Source of the DNA: Sphingosinicella sp. LHD-64
GTDB lineage: Bacteria > Pseudomonadota > Alphaproteobacteria > Sphingomonadales > Sphingomonadaceae
NCBI RefSeq assembly: GCF_031157375.1
Contig: NZ_JAVIFV010000001.1
Span: 1,240,001-1,304,000 of the forward strand
DNA length: 64,000 nucleotides
Reading direction: 5' to 3'
Both the position numbers and the translations under genes were made by a program. Positions within the stretch are counted from its first letter, which is position 1; the number at the start of each line of letters is the position of its first letter. The notes beneath the pieces were generated by a model. That model did not search any database. It worked only from the letters and a program-made list of their open reading frames with translations, and was not told the DNA's origin. Shown piece by piece: positions 20,016 through 27,851 of this stretch.

Positions 20016-20044
20016 TTGACTAATGAATTAGTCGTTGCTAATGA
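20016..20044 (+). promoter_or_regulatory. ArsR promoter with palindrome in the spacer
   Basis: The -35 TTGACT (20016-20021) and -10 TAATGA (20039-20044) are 17 bases apart. A 16-base palindrome with 7-base arms (GACTAAT-GA-ATTAGTC, 20018-20033) covers the -35 and spacer. The -10 box ends 8 bases before the ATG at 20053, so the transcript should begin at or next to the start codon. Confidence 0.7.
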
Positions 20045-20052
20045 TTCGTCTC

Positions 20053-20382
20053 ATGATCGGAGGCATTCCCATCGACACCGTCATGCGCGCCCTCGGCGAT
20101 CCGACGCGCCGTGCGGTGTTCGAGCGGATTTCCCGGGTCGACGAGATCACCGTGGTCGAGCTGACGCGGGGCAGCGGCGTGACGCAGGGCGCCGTATCCC
20201 AGCATCTCAAGGCCTTGAAGCGCGCCGGCCTGGTCGCCGAGCGCCCGGCGGGCCGCAACGTCTATTACCGCGCCAGGCCGGAGGGCCTCGCCCCGCTGTT
20301 CGATTGGCTGAGCCATTATGACGGCTTCTGGCGTGAACGCTTCGCCAACCTGCGCACGCTTCTGAAGGAGATCGATCCGTGA
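20053..20382 (+). CDS. ArsR-family transcriptional regulator
   Basis: This 109-residue winged-helix regulator reads TVMRALGDPTRRAVFERISR at the front, with recognition helix SQHLKALKRAGLV and wing GRNVYYRARPEGLAPL. It belongs to the SdpR-like ArsR group without metal cysteines. The ATG at 20053 is chosen because the promoter places the transcript start there; in-frame ATG 20041 lies inside the -10 box. Its stop overlaps the GTG start of the SRPBCC gene. Self-regulation through the palindrome at 20018-20033 is likely. Confidence 0.92.
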   Translation: MIGGIPIDTVMRALGDPTRRAVFERISRVDEITVVELTRGSGVTQGAVSQHLKALKRAGLVAERPAGRNVYYRARPEGLAPLFDWLSHYDGFWRERFANLRTLLKEIDP

Positions 20383-20846
20383 ACCACGGTCCAATGCATT
20401 CCGGTACTGAGGAGATCGTGGTCGACGAGGTCTTCCCGCATGCGCCCGAGACGATCTGGAAAACGCTGACCTCGGGCGAACTGATGGGCCGGTGGCTCGG
20501 CATGGCGCCGGCCGGATTCGAACCGGTGGTCGGCAACCGCTTCACCTACAGGACCAACCCCGCCGGCAAATGGGACGGCACCATCCGGTGCGAAGTGCTG
20601 GAAGTTATCCCGAACGAACGCTTCGCTTATTCCTGGAAGGGCGGGCACGAAGGCAATGTCGGCTACGGCTCGCTTCTCGATACGGTGGTGACGTTCACCC
20701 TTTCCAAAGTTGCCGAGGGAACACGCGTCCGCCTGTTTCATTCTGGCTTCGTCTTCCCGAGGAACGAGACGGCCTATCGGAACATGAGCGGCGGCTGGTC
20801 GCAGGTCGTTCCGCGCATCGGGACGCTCACGGACGAACAGGATTAG
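20379..20846 (+). CDS. SRPBCC/AHSA1-family protein
   Basis: The 155-residue START-like protein shows the strand DEVFPHAPETIWKTLTSGEL, then MGRWLG, FTYRTNPAGKWDG, the EVIPNERFAYSWKGG core and the C-terminal GGWSQVVPRIGTL helix. It starts with GTG at 20379 (AAGGAG 9 bases upstream), overlapping the ArsR stop, so it depends on ArsR translation. The pair repeats the ArsR + AHSA1 operon at 13664-14501, but the two proteins are not close copies. Ligand and role are unknown. Confidence 0.9.
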   Translation: MNHGPMHSGTEEIVVDEVFPHAPETIWKTLTSGELMGRWLGMAPAGFEPVVGNRFTYRTNPAGKWDGTIRCEVLEVIPNERFAYSWKGGHEGNVGYGSLLDTVVTFTLSKVAEGTRVRLFHSGFVFPRNETAYRNMSGGWSQVVPRIGTLTDEQD

Positions 20847-20887
20847 AGGCGACTGATGCGGGGGACGTTGAAATCGGAGATGCCGCC

Positions 20888-21039
20888 ATGGAGCAGGAAA
20901 GCGGACCCCTGGAGCACCACCCGCCCGTCGTCTCGCGAGATGAGTGGAAAGCCGCTGGGGGCCAATCACTCGCGAAGGAAAAGAGCCACACCCGTGCCGG
21001 TTATGTCCAGGCCACTGAGCGCCGGCGGACGCCGTGGTT
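20888..21039 (+). pseudogene. Decayed 5' fragment of a DUF899 gene
   Basis: Translation from the ATG at 20888 gives a reading that aligns with the first 50 residues of the intact DUF899 gene at 21313. Both share HHPPVV/NHPPVV, RDEWKAA, KEK-HTRAG and ERRR-PW in the same order. Similarity stops at about 21039, before the thioredoxin-like core. The bases upstream also resemble the leaders of the two intact copies (TGATGCG followed by a G run). This is a truncated remnant of a tandem duplication. Confidence 0.8.
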
Positions 21040-21312
21040 CAACCATACCGCAGCTCTGAATGACTGTCGGTCTTGGCGCAAGTCGAGAGACGGCCCGCAA
21101 GCTGTGAACCAAACGCACACCTGCCTCCATAACATGCGCATATGTCAGTCAGCGGTTCGACGCCATTTTGGACACATGGCCTGTCAGGGGACTCGCCCGA
21201 TTGTCTCTTCTTTTCTGGGATCAGGGCCTCACGCGCTTCGATCACCGCGACCAGGCCCCTCGACGAAATCCCAATGATGCGACGGGGGACGTGAGTGGCA
21301 GGAGCAATAGCT
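21040..21312. other. Gene-free stretch before the first intact DUF899 gene
   Basis: This stretch is lower in G+C than its neighbours and contains no convincing gene, repeat or RNA. It probably holds the promoter of the DUF899 run and scrambled remains from the duplication. Confidence 0.4.
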
Positions 21313-22092
21313 ATGGGAAAAGACACGCATTTGCGCGACGAAGCATTGGGGAACCACCCGCCCGTCGTCCCGCGGGACGAATGGAAAGCCGCGTGGGACC
21401 AGCTGCTCGTCAAGGAAAAGGCCCACACGCGCGCCGGCGACGCCCTGGCCGCCGAGCGCCGGCGAATGCCATGGCTTGCAGTGGAGAAGGACTACGAATT
21501 CATCGGCCTCGACGGCAAGCTGAGCCTGCTCGATCTGTTCGGCGGCCGCCGTCAATTGATCGTCTACCGCGCCTTCTTCGAGCCCGGCGTGTTCGGCTGG
21601 CCCGAACATGCCTGCCGGGGCTGCTCCCAGATCGCCGATCAGGTGGGCCACCCCGCTCATCTCAACGCGCGCGACACCAGCTTCGCGTTCGTCTCGCGCG
21701 CGCCGCAGGCGGACATCGCGCGGGTGAAGGCGCGGATGGGCTGGGAGCATATCCCCTGGTACACCCTGACCGACGATTTCGATGCCGATTTCGACGTGGA
21801 CGAATGGCATGGGACGAACGCCTTCATCCGCGACGGCGACCGCGTGTTCCGCACCTATTTCGTCAACTGGCGCGGCGACGAGACGATGGGGCCCACCTGG
21901 GCCTATCTCGACATCACCGCGCTCGGCCGCCAGGAGGCGTGGGAGGACTCGCCGGAAGGCTATCCGCAAACCCCGCCGTACAAGTGGATAAACTGGCACG
22001 ACAACTATGTCGCTGGCGCCACACCCGACCCGAAATGGGTCGAGATATCCGAGGCGGGACAGGCGGCGTGGGAGAAACCCGACCAAGCCTAG
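21313..22092 (+). CDS. DUF899 thioredoxin-like protein, copy 1
   Basis: This 259-residue soluble protein of the DUF899 family has a thioredoxin-like fold. Visible marks are the helical N terminus (RDEWKAAWDQLLVKEKAHTR), the core LLDLFGGRRQLIVYRAFF, a CRGC motif (the family's CxxC), and the tail YLDITALGRQEAWEDSPEGYP. The CxxC suggests a redox or peroxide-linked role, but no substrate is established. The ATG at 21313 follows CAGGAG by 9 bases. It is 110 bases upstream of a close paralogue, with a truncated third copy in front. Confidence 0.88.
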   Translation: MGKDTHLRDEALGNHPPVVPRDEWKAAWDQLLVKEKAHTRAGDALAAERRRMPWLAVEKDYEFIGLDGKLSLLDLFGGRRQLIVYRAFFEPGVFGWPEHACRGCSQIADQVGHPAHLNARDTSFAFVSRAPQADIARVKARMGWEHIPWYTLTDDFDADFDVDEWHGTNAFIRDGDRVFRTYFVNWRGDETMGPTWAYLDITALGRQEAWEDSPEGYPQTPPYKWINWHDNYVAGATPDPKWVEISEAGQAAWEKPDQA

Positions 22093-22202
22093 TTGCCGGG
22101 TCCGGCAGAAGTGGAAAGCCCATGCGCGATGCCGGCGAACCGGGGAGGTCGAAGAATCCAGAGTGATGCGGTGGGGTCTCTTGAACGACAGGAGCAACAG
22201 CC

Positions 22203-22922
22203 ATGGAACATGATACGCTCTCGCGTGACGAAGCGCTGAAGAATCGACCACCGACCGTATCGGCCGAGGAATGGGAGGCAGCGTACCAGCGGTTGCGCGC
22301 GAAGGAAAAAGCCGTGATGCGCGAACGCGATGCGCTGGCCGCCGAGCGGCGGCGGATGCCATGGCTGGCCGTCGAGAAGGACTATGCGTTCATCGGCCCC
22401 GACGGCAAGATGAGCCTGCTCGATCTGTTCGACGGCCGCCGGCAGCTGATCGTCTACCGCGCATTCATGGAGCCCGGCACAGGGAAATGGCCCGAGCATG
22501 GCTGCATCGGCTGCTCCCTGATTGCCGATCAGGTCGCCCACCCAGCGCATATCAACGCCCGCGATACGAGCCTCGCGTTCGTCTCGCGCGTAGCGCAGGC
22601 GGACCTCGGTCGCATGAAAGCGCAGATGGGCTGGGAGCACATCCCCTGGTACACGCTGACCGACGATTTCGATGCCGACTTCGGGGTGGATGAATGGCAC
22701 GGCACGAACGCCTTCATCCGGGAGGGCGACAAGGTGTTCCGCACCTATTTCATCAACGGTCGCGGCGACGAGCAGATGGGCAACCCCTGGAACTATCTCG
22801 ATATGACCGCGCTCGGACGCCAGGAGGAGTGGGAAGACTCGCCGGAGGGCTATCCTCAGACACCCCCCTACGGCTGGTGGGTCTGGCATGACGACCTCGA
22901 CACGGATCCTGGCCGAGAGTGA
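22203..22922 (+). CDS. DUF899 thioredoxin-like protein, copy 2
   Basis: This 239-residue paralogue of the preceding gene shares long stretches such as MGWEHIPWYTLTDDFDADF and the same tail, with CIGC as its CxxC motif. Its leader (ACAGGAGCAACAGCC before the ATG) is nearly the same as that of copy 1, so the duplicated unit included the ribosome binding site. The C terminus is about 20 residues shorter. Retention of both copies suggests some division of role, which cannot be named. Confidence 0.88.
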   Translation: MEHDTLSRDEALKNRPPTVSAEEWEAAYQRLRAKEKAVMRERDALAAERRRMPWLAVEKDYAFIGPDGKMSLLDLFDGRRQLIVYRAFMEPGTGKWPEHGCIGCSLIADQVAHPAHINARDTSLAFVSRVAQADLGRMKAQMGWEHIPWYTLTDDFDADFGVDEWHGTNAFIREGDKVFRTYFINGRGDEQMGNPWNYLDMTALGRQEEWEDSPEGYPQTPPYGWWVWHDDLDTDPGRE

Positions 22923-22988
22923 CAGATCGAGAGGCCGGCGTGGCGGCGTACCGGCACCGCGGCGACGCACAGCCACGGGAGCAAGAGC

Positions 22989-23240
22989 ATGAGCGAATAT
23001 CCTATCGCCGAGCGGGCCGCCGCCTGGCTGAGCCTCGCGGCGGCACCGGCCTTCGCGGCCATGGCGCTGGTGACGGCCACGCACGGCGGCGGCCCGGCGG
23101 ACATCCTGTGTTCGGCCGCGCACGGTTCCTCGCCGTTCGGCGGCATGGTGCCGATGTATGTCCTGATGAGTGTCTTCCATGCGCCGCCCTGGCTCAAGCT
23201 GATCTCCAGGTGGCGCGATCGTCGCCTCACCGCATTCTGA
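22989..23240 (+). CDS. Small hypothetical membrane protein
   Basis: The 83-residue protein has two hydrophobic segments (about 10-28 and 52-68) separated by a Gly/Ser/Pro-rich loop and ends in a basic tail (SRWRDRRLTAF). I do not recognise a family. It starts 66 bases after the second DUF899 gene and ends 13 bases before the GFA gene, so it is probably co-transcribed with them. Confidence 0.65.
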   Translation: MSEYPIAERAAAWLSLAAAPAFAAMALVTATHGGGPADILCSAAHGSSPFGGMVPMYVLMSVFHAPPWLKLISRWRDRRLTAF

Positions 23241-23253
23241 CGAAGGAAAGCAG

Positions 23254-23685
23254 ATGACTGAACCCTATACCGGCGGCTGCGCCTGCGGCGCCGTGCGCTA
23301 CGAAGTTTCGGGCGAGCCGATGATGATGAACGACTGCCAGTGCCGCAATTGCCAGCGCGAAAGTGGAACCGGCCACAGTTCCCATCTGACCTTCGTCGGC
23401 GCGCCCGTGCAGGTCACCGGCGAGGCCAGTCTGCGGACGACCGCCGGAGAGGAGGGAACCCGCAAGAGCCGCGCCTTCTGCCCGACGTGCGGCGCGCCGG
23501 TCTTTATCGCCTTCCCCGACATGCCGGAGGTGTTTGTCGCCAGCGCGGGGAGTCTCGACGATCCTGCCCGCTACAAGCCGCAGCTCGTCATGTGGACAGC
23601 GGCCGGCCATGCCTGGGACCATATCGATCCGGCACTGCCCCGGTTCGAGAAGATGCCGCCGCCACCGCAACAGGACGTCACGTAG
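23254..23685 (+). CDS. GFA/CENP-V-family zinc protein
   Basis: The 143-residue protein has the conserved cysteine pattern of the GFA fold: GGCACGAVRYE, then CQCRNCQRESG, then CPTCGAPV. These bind structural and catalytic-type zinc. The family was named for glutathione-dependent formaldehyde activation, but most members are uncharacterised, so the reaction here is unknown. It sits in the DUF899 run with a GA-rich ribosome site (GAAGGAAAG) close upstream. A second GFA protein is encoded at 40568. Confidence 0.9.
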   Translation: MTEPYTGGCACGAVRYEVSGEPMMMNDCQCRNCQRESGTGHSSHLTFVGAPVQVTGEASLRTTAGEEGTRKSRAFCPTCGAPVFIAFPDMPEVFVASAGSLDDPARYKPQLVMWTAAGHAWDHIDPALPRFEKMPPPPQQDVT

Positions 23686-23737
23686 GACGGATTGCCGAAC
23701 CGCGTGCGAGCCGCTTCAATTCCTCGAGGAGAGACGC

Positions 23738-24487
23738 ATGAACGACGTCACGACCAACGACCGCGCCGCCCCCGAGGTGGTCGATCGCGCCACCTTCCAG
23801 GCTGAACTGGACGCATTGCGGATTCGGGAGAAGGAACACATGCGCGAAGGCGACGTCATCGCGGCCGCCCGCCGGCGGCTGCCCATGGTGGCGGTCGACG
23901 GAGCGACGCCCCTTGTCGGCCCGCAAGGCCCGCTGACGCTGCTCGATGCCTTCGAGGGCCGGCGGCTGCTCGTCGCCTATTATTTCATGTGGTTCCCCGG
24001 CCGTCCGGCCGCCAATCAGTGCGAGGGATGTACTTGGTTCACGACCCAGGTCCGCGAGCTGTCCCATCTCCACAGCCGCGACGTGACCTACGCGACGTTC
24101 TGCCAGGGTCCCTACGAGGAAAGCGTCCGCTATCGCGACTTCATGGGCTGGACGATGCCCTGGTACTCGGCCCAGGAGTCGCTCGACACGCTTCTCGCCG
24201 GTCGCCGGATCGGCATGATGCACCTCGTCTGCTACCTGCGGCAGGGGTCGGATGTGTTCGAGACCTACTGGACGTGGATGCGCGGCGTCGAGGCGATGGA
24301 CAACAGCTATCGCCTGCTCGACCTGACCGTCTACGGCCGGCAGGAAGACTGGGAAGATTCGCCCGCCAGCTGGCCACAATATTGGGGCGAAACCAACCAT
24401 CCGTTCCGTCGCGACGGCCGCCCCCTCTCCCAATGGCCCCGCCTGGAGGCCGGACATTCCGACGACCTGCACAAAGGCAGCCGCTGA
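23738..24487 (+). CDS. DUF899 thioredoxin-like protein, copy 3 (divergent)
   Basis: The 249-residue DUF899 protein keeps the family pattern (ATFQAELDALRIREKEHMRE, LLDAFEGRRLLVAYYFMW, a CEGC motif, and LLDLTVYGRQEDWEDSPASWP) but is much more diverged than copies 1 and 2. It is an older paralogue rather than part of the recent duplication. The ATG at 23738 has GAGGAGAG 8 bases upstream. Having three DUF899 genes within 3.2 kb is unusual. Confidence 0.88.
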   Translation: MNDVTTNDRAAPEVVDRATFQAELDALRIREKEHMREGDVIAAARRRLPMVAVDGATPLVGPQGPLTLLDAFEGRRLLVAYYFMWFPGRPAANQCEGCTWFTTQVRELSHLHSRDVTYATFCQGPYEESVRYRDFMGWTMPWYSAQESLDTLLAGRRIGMMHLVCYLRQGSDVFETYWTWMRGVEAMDNSYRLLDLTVYGRQEDWEDSPASWPQYWGETNHPFRRDGRPLSQWPRLEAGHSDDLHKGSR

Positions 24488-24558
24488 TCCTGCTGGCCCT
24501 CGACGAATCCGGGTTGCCGCCGTATCGCGAGACGAAGCCAACGCACGAGGTCCAGGCC

Positions 24559-24966
24559 ATGACGGAAGAAAATCCCGGTCGATCCGCCTGGACCGCCATC
24601 CCGATCCTGCGCATCTTTTCCGAGGAGAAGGCGCGGGAATTCTATGTCGATTTCCTCGGCTTCTCGATCGACTGGGAGCATCGCTTCGGCCCCGGCATGC
24701 CGCTCTACATGCAGGTCTCGCGCGATGGGCTGCGCCTGCATCTCAGCGAGCATCACGGCGACGCGACGCCGGGCTCCACCGTGTTCGTGTGGATGCAGGG
24801 GATCGAGGAGTTCCACCGCGCCCTGATGGCGAAGAACTATGGCTACAACCGCCCGGGTCTCGAGCAGGCCGAATGGGACGCGCGGCTGGTGACGGCGCAC
24901 GACCCCTTCGGCAACAGCATCCGCTTCTCTGAGCCCAACGAGGGCGGCGACGCGCGGGATCGCTGA
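24559..24966 (+). CDS. Glyoxalase-superfamily protein (bleomycin-resistance type)
   Basis: The 135-residue single-domain VOC-fold protein shows AIPILRIFSEEKAREFYVDFLGF, then HLSEHHGD and HDPFGNSIRFSEP at the end. The His and Glu positions match the metal or ligand-binding sites of glyoxalase/bleomycin-resistance proteins. Whether it is an enzyme or a binding protein cannot be told. Its TGA shares one base with the ATG of the YdeI gene, so the two are coupled. Confidence 0.88.
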   Translation: MTEENPGRSAWTAIPILRIFSEEKAREFYVDFLGFSIDWEHRFGPGMPLYMQVSRDGLRLHLSEHHGDATPGSTVFVWMQGIEEFHRALMAKNYGYNRPGLEQAEWDARLVTAHDPFGNSIRFSEPNEGGDARDR

Positions 24967-25565
24967 TGGCGCCCGTCCACGTCGATCCCGACAAGGTCCA
25001 TGAATTCGCCGACGCGGCGAGCTTCTACGCGTGGCTCGGCGTGCATCATGCCACCGAAAGTGAAGTGTGGATCAAGATCCACAAGGTGAAATCGGGCCTC
25101 AGGTCGATCACGCCCGAGGAGGCGATCCAGGTCGTGCTCTGCTGGGGCTGGATCGACGCCATCCGCAAGGGCTTCGACGAGAAGAGCTTTCTCCAGCGCT
25201 ACACGCCACGCGGGCCGAAGAGCGTCTGGAGCCGCATCAACGTCGAGAATGTCGCCCGGCTGATCGCCGACGGCCGGATGACCGCGCACGGCCTCAAGGC
25301 GGTCGAGGCGGCCAAGGCCGACGGCCGCTGGGATCGCGCCTATGGCGGCAGCCAGACGATGCCGATCCCGCCCGATCTGCAAGCCGCGATCGACGCCGAG
25401 CCCGCGGCAAAGACGATGCTGACCAAGCTGAACGCAAAAAATCGCTTCGCCCTCGCCTTCCGGCTCCACAACATCAAGACCGAAGCCGGCCGGAAGAAGA
25501 AGATCGCGACCTTCGTCAACATGCTGAAACGCGGCGAGATGATCCATCCGCAGCGCAACGTGTGA
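24966..25565 (+). CDS. YdeI/OmpD-associated family protein
   Basis: The 199-residue cytosolic protein has the YdeI pattern: EFADAASFYAWLGVHHA at the front, SEVWIKIHKVKSG, a CWGWIDAIRKGFDEKSF core and FLQRYTPRGPKSVWS. The C-terminal part is Lys-rich (GRKKKIATFVNMLKRGE). Family members occur widely near DUF1801, VOC and SRPBCC genes; the biochemical role is not established. It is coupled to the glyoxalase gene by overlapping stop and start. Confidence 0.9.
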   Translation: MAPVHVDPDKVHEFADAASFYAWLGVHHATESEVWIKIHKVKSGLRSITPEEAIQVVLCWGWIDAIRKGFDEKSFLQRYTPRGPKSVWSRINVENVARLIADGRMTAHGLKAVEAAKADGRWDRAYGGSQTMPIPPDLQAAIDAEPAAKTMLTKLNAKNRFALAFRLHNIKTEAGRKKKIATFVNMLKRGEMIHPQRNV

Positions 25566-25647
25566 GATCGGTCGGCTCGCCGCCAAACCGGTCGCGGCGG
25601 CGGGTCGACAGGAACCGAGTCTGCGCTCGTACATTCCTGCGTGCAGT

Positions 25648-26079
25648 ATGAAGCCGCGGATATCCGTCCTGACCCTGGCCGTCGCCGATCTCGAGCGCGC
25701 CGTTGGCTTCTATCGCGACGGCCTCGGCCTGCCGACGGAGGGCATCGTCGGCCGCGAGTTCGAGCATGGCGCGGTTGCCTTCTTCGATCTTTCCGGCGGG
25801 CTGAAGCTCGCCGTCTGGGCGCAGGACGACCTCTCCCATGACAGCGGCCTTCCCAAGGCTGCAATCAGCCCCACATCCTTCTCGATCGGGCACAATGTCG
25901 CCCGCCGCGAAGAAGTGGACGAGGTGATCGCGCAGGCGCGTCAAGCCGGCGCCGAGATCGTGAAGTCGCCGCAGGATACCTTCTACGGCGGCTATGCCGC
26001 GTATTTCCGGGACCTCGACGGCCATCTCTGGGAGGTCGTCTGGAATCCCGCGAACCTCCCCGACGACGAACATGGCTGA
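25648..26079 (+). CDS. VOC-family protein
   Basis: The 143-residue protein has two beta-alpha-beta-beta-beta modules: LTLAVADLERAVGFYRDGLG at the front, and SFSIGHNVARREEVDEVI with YAAYFRDLDGHLWEVVWNP at the end. The final GHLWEVVW is the usual metal-site or ligand strand. Function is open (ligand sequestration, lyase or dioxygenase-like). It is the last gene of the plus-strand accessory run and is convergent with a DUF1579-like gene 12 bases away. Confidence 0.88.
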   Translation: MKPRISVLTLAVADLERAVGFYRDGLGLPTEGIVGREFEHGAVAFFDLSGGLKLAVWAQDDLSHDSGLPKAAISPTSFSIGHNVARREEVDEVIAQARQAGAEIVKSPQDTFYGGYAAYFRDLDGHLWEVVWNPANLPDDEHG

Positions 26080-26091
26080 GACGGCAGACCG

Positions 26092-26670
26092 CTAGGCCGT
26101 CCGCAAGTAACGCATCACCCAGTTGGTCTCCCAGGTCGCCCCCTCATCGGTCGAGAAGGCCTGGTCCCAGCGCGCTTCGCTATCGCTGACGGAGGAGAAC
26201 TGCCCGCGCACCAGCACCGGCCGTCCTTCATAGGTTTCGCGCGAATAGAAGGTGCCGACGCCGCCCGCGAAGCGGCCGTAGAGCGGCGGATCGATCTTGC
26301 TGAGGTCGCTCGCCGCGAGATACCAGTCGACCCAGCGCCCGCCCGGCTCGTCGAGCGCGCGCAGGCCCATCCCGTAGGAGGTGCGACCGCCGCGCTGCGA
26401 GATGCTCTCGTTGAGGTTGACCAGCCCGCCGAACAGCTGCTGGCAATGGGTACGGCCGGGAAACTCCTCCCAGTCGGTGCTGCCGGCCAGACGCTGACGC
26501 AGGCGGCGATGCTCGACCTGCCAGGTGCCGAGAAAATAGTCGAAATCCGTTCGGGACGCCGTGCCTTCGGGAAGCGGCGCGGCCGTCTCCTGAGCCAACC
26601 CCGGTGCGGCGAGGCCGGCAAGCGTCAGGGCGGCGCCCTTCATCAACATCCGACGATCCGCCTGCATCAT
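26092..26670 (-). CDS. DUF1579-like protein, single-domain copy
   Basis: The 192-residue protein has a short leader (MKGAALTLAGLAAPGLAQE) and one copy of a domain reading FLGTWQVEHRRLRQRLAGST, then YGMGLRALDEPGGRWVDWYL and DEGATWETNWVMRY. It resembles DUF1579-type lipocalin-like proteins. The ATG at 26670 overlaps the TGA of the upstream gene, whose product carries two copies of the same domain, so the pair is translationally coupled. It is probably exported. Function is unknown. Confidence 0.75.
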   Translation of the reverse strand: MMQADRRMLMKGAALTLAGLAAPGLAQETAAPLPEGTASRTDFDYFLGTWQVEHRRLRQRLAGSTDWEEFPGRTHCQQLFGGLVNLNESISQRGGRTSYGMGLRALDEPGGRWVDWYLAASDLSKIDPPLYGRFAGGVGTFYSRETYEGRPVLVRGQFSSVSDSEARWDQAFSTDEGATWETNWVMRYLRTA

Positions 26671-27761
26671 ACAACCCTCGTGAAATCGGAGGTCCAGTTG
26701 ATCTCCCAGCTCTGTCCGCCGTCGGCGGAGAAGGCCTGCTCCCAGCGCGCCGTCGCTCCGCTGATCCGCGACCAGGTGACCCGCGCCTTGACCGGGCGCC
26801 CCTCGTGCACGTCGTCGGACAGGTAGAGGCCGACGCCGTTGACGAAGCGTCCGCGCAAGGGTGTGCCGATTCGCGTCGGGTCGCGTCCGTCCAGCCACCA
26901 GCTCAGCCATTCGCGTGTCGTGGGATCCCAGGCACGGAAACCGACGCCGCGGAACGTGCCGGTCGGCGCCTCCATCAGATTGTCGCCGGCATTGCCGTTG
27001 CCGCCCAGGATCGGCCAGTTGACGAAGGTCCCGCCGAACTCGTCCCAGTCGTTGCTGCCCGCGAGCCGCCGCCGCAGCTTGCGGTGATGCACCCGCCAGC
27101 GGCCGGCGAGAAAGGCCCAGTCATCCGGCGCGCGTTCGGGGTCGCCCGCCGGGAGCAACGGCAATGGTGTCGGCTGTGCGGCGGTGCGGGTGAAGAAATT
27201 CTCCCAGTTCATTTCCCAGGTCGCACCGCGGTCGGGCGAGAAGCTCTGCTGCCAGTGCGGCCGCCGCCCGTGGATCGCCTGCCAGTGGAACCGCACGTCG
27301 ATGGGTCGGCCCTCGAACGTGTCGGTGCCGGTGAAGGTGCCGGCGTCGCCGTCGAAGCGGCCCATGACCGGCGGATCGATCCGGGTCGGATTGCGCCCGT
27401 CCAGCCACCAGATCGACCAGCGGTCCGTTGCCGGATCGTAGGCGCGGATGCCGGCGGCGCGATAGATGCCGCCCGGCAGGTCGAGGATATTGTCGTCGAT
27501 CGTGCCGAGCCCGCCCATGGTCAGCCACATCGCGCTCGTGCCTTCGAATGTGTCCCAGTCGGTGCTGCCGGCGAGCCGCCGCCTCAGGCGCCGGTGGTGG
27601 ACGTCCCAGTTGCCGACCAGCCATTCCCAGTCGCGCGCCCGCGCCGCCAGATCGCGCTGCGGCGACTGGGCGAACGCGAGCTTCGGAAGCGCCGCGATCC
27701 CGGTACCGGCGCCGATCAGTCCGGCGAGAAGATCGCGCCGATTTGGCGAGCTTTGAAACAT
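26667..27761 (-). CDS. Exported protein with two tandem DUF1579-like domains
   Basis: The 364-residue protein has a leader with an SPNRRDLLAGLIGAG twin-arginine-like motif and then two copies of the same domain. Copy 1 (about 45-190) has LVGNWDVHHRRLRRRLAGST and WSIWWLDGRNPTRIDPP. Copy 2 (about 210-362) has LAGRWRVHHRKLRRRLAGSN and WLSWWLDGRDPTRIGTP. Each ends with a GATWEMNWENFF or GQSWEINWTSDF strand. With the next gene there are three copies. The domains look like ligand-binding barrels; the ligand is unknown. It is divergent from a LysR gene, which may regulate it. Confidence 0.78.
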   Translation of the reverse strand: MFQSSPNRRDLLAGLIGAGTGIAALPKLAFAQSPQRDLAARARDWEWLVGNWDVHHRRLRRRLAGSTDWDTFEGTSAMWLTMGGLGTIDDNILDLPGGIYRAAGIRAYDPATDRWSIWWLDGRNPTRIDPPVMGRFDGDAGTFTGTDTFEGRPIDVRFHWQAIHGRRPHWQQSFSPDRGATWEMNWENFFTRTAAQPTPLPLLPAGDPERAPDDWAFLAGRWRVHHRKLRRRLAGSNDWDEFGGTFVNWPILGGNGNAGDNLMEAPTGTFRGVGFRAWDPTTREWLSWWLDGRDPTRIGTPLRGRFVNGVGLYLSDDVHEGRPVKARVTWSRISGATARWEQAFSADGGQSWEINWTSDFTRVV

Positions 27762-27851
27762 GGGGACCCCTGCGATTTCCGTCCGACCTGTCTCGCCGCG
27801 GGCGCCCTGAATTGACATGCAAAGATCGCCGGCAGAGGCTAAGGCAAACTT

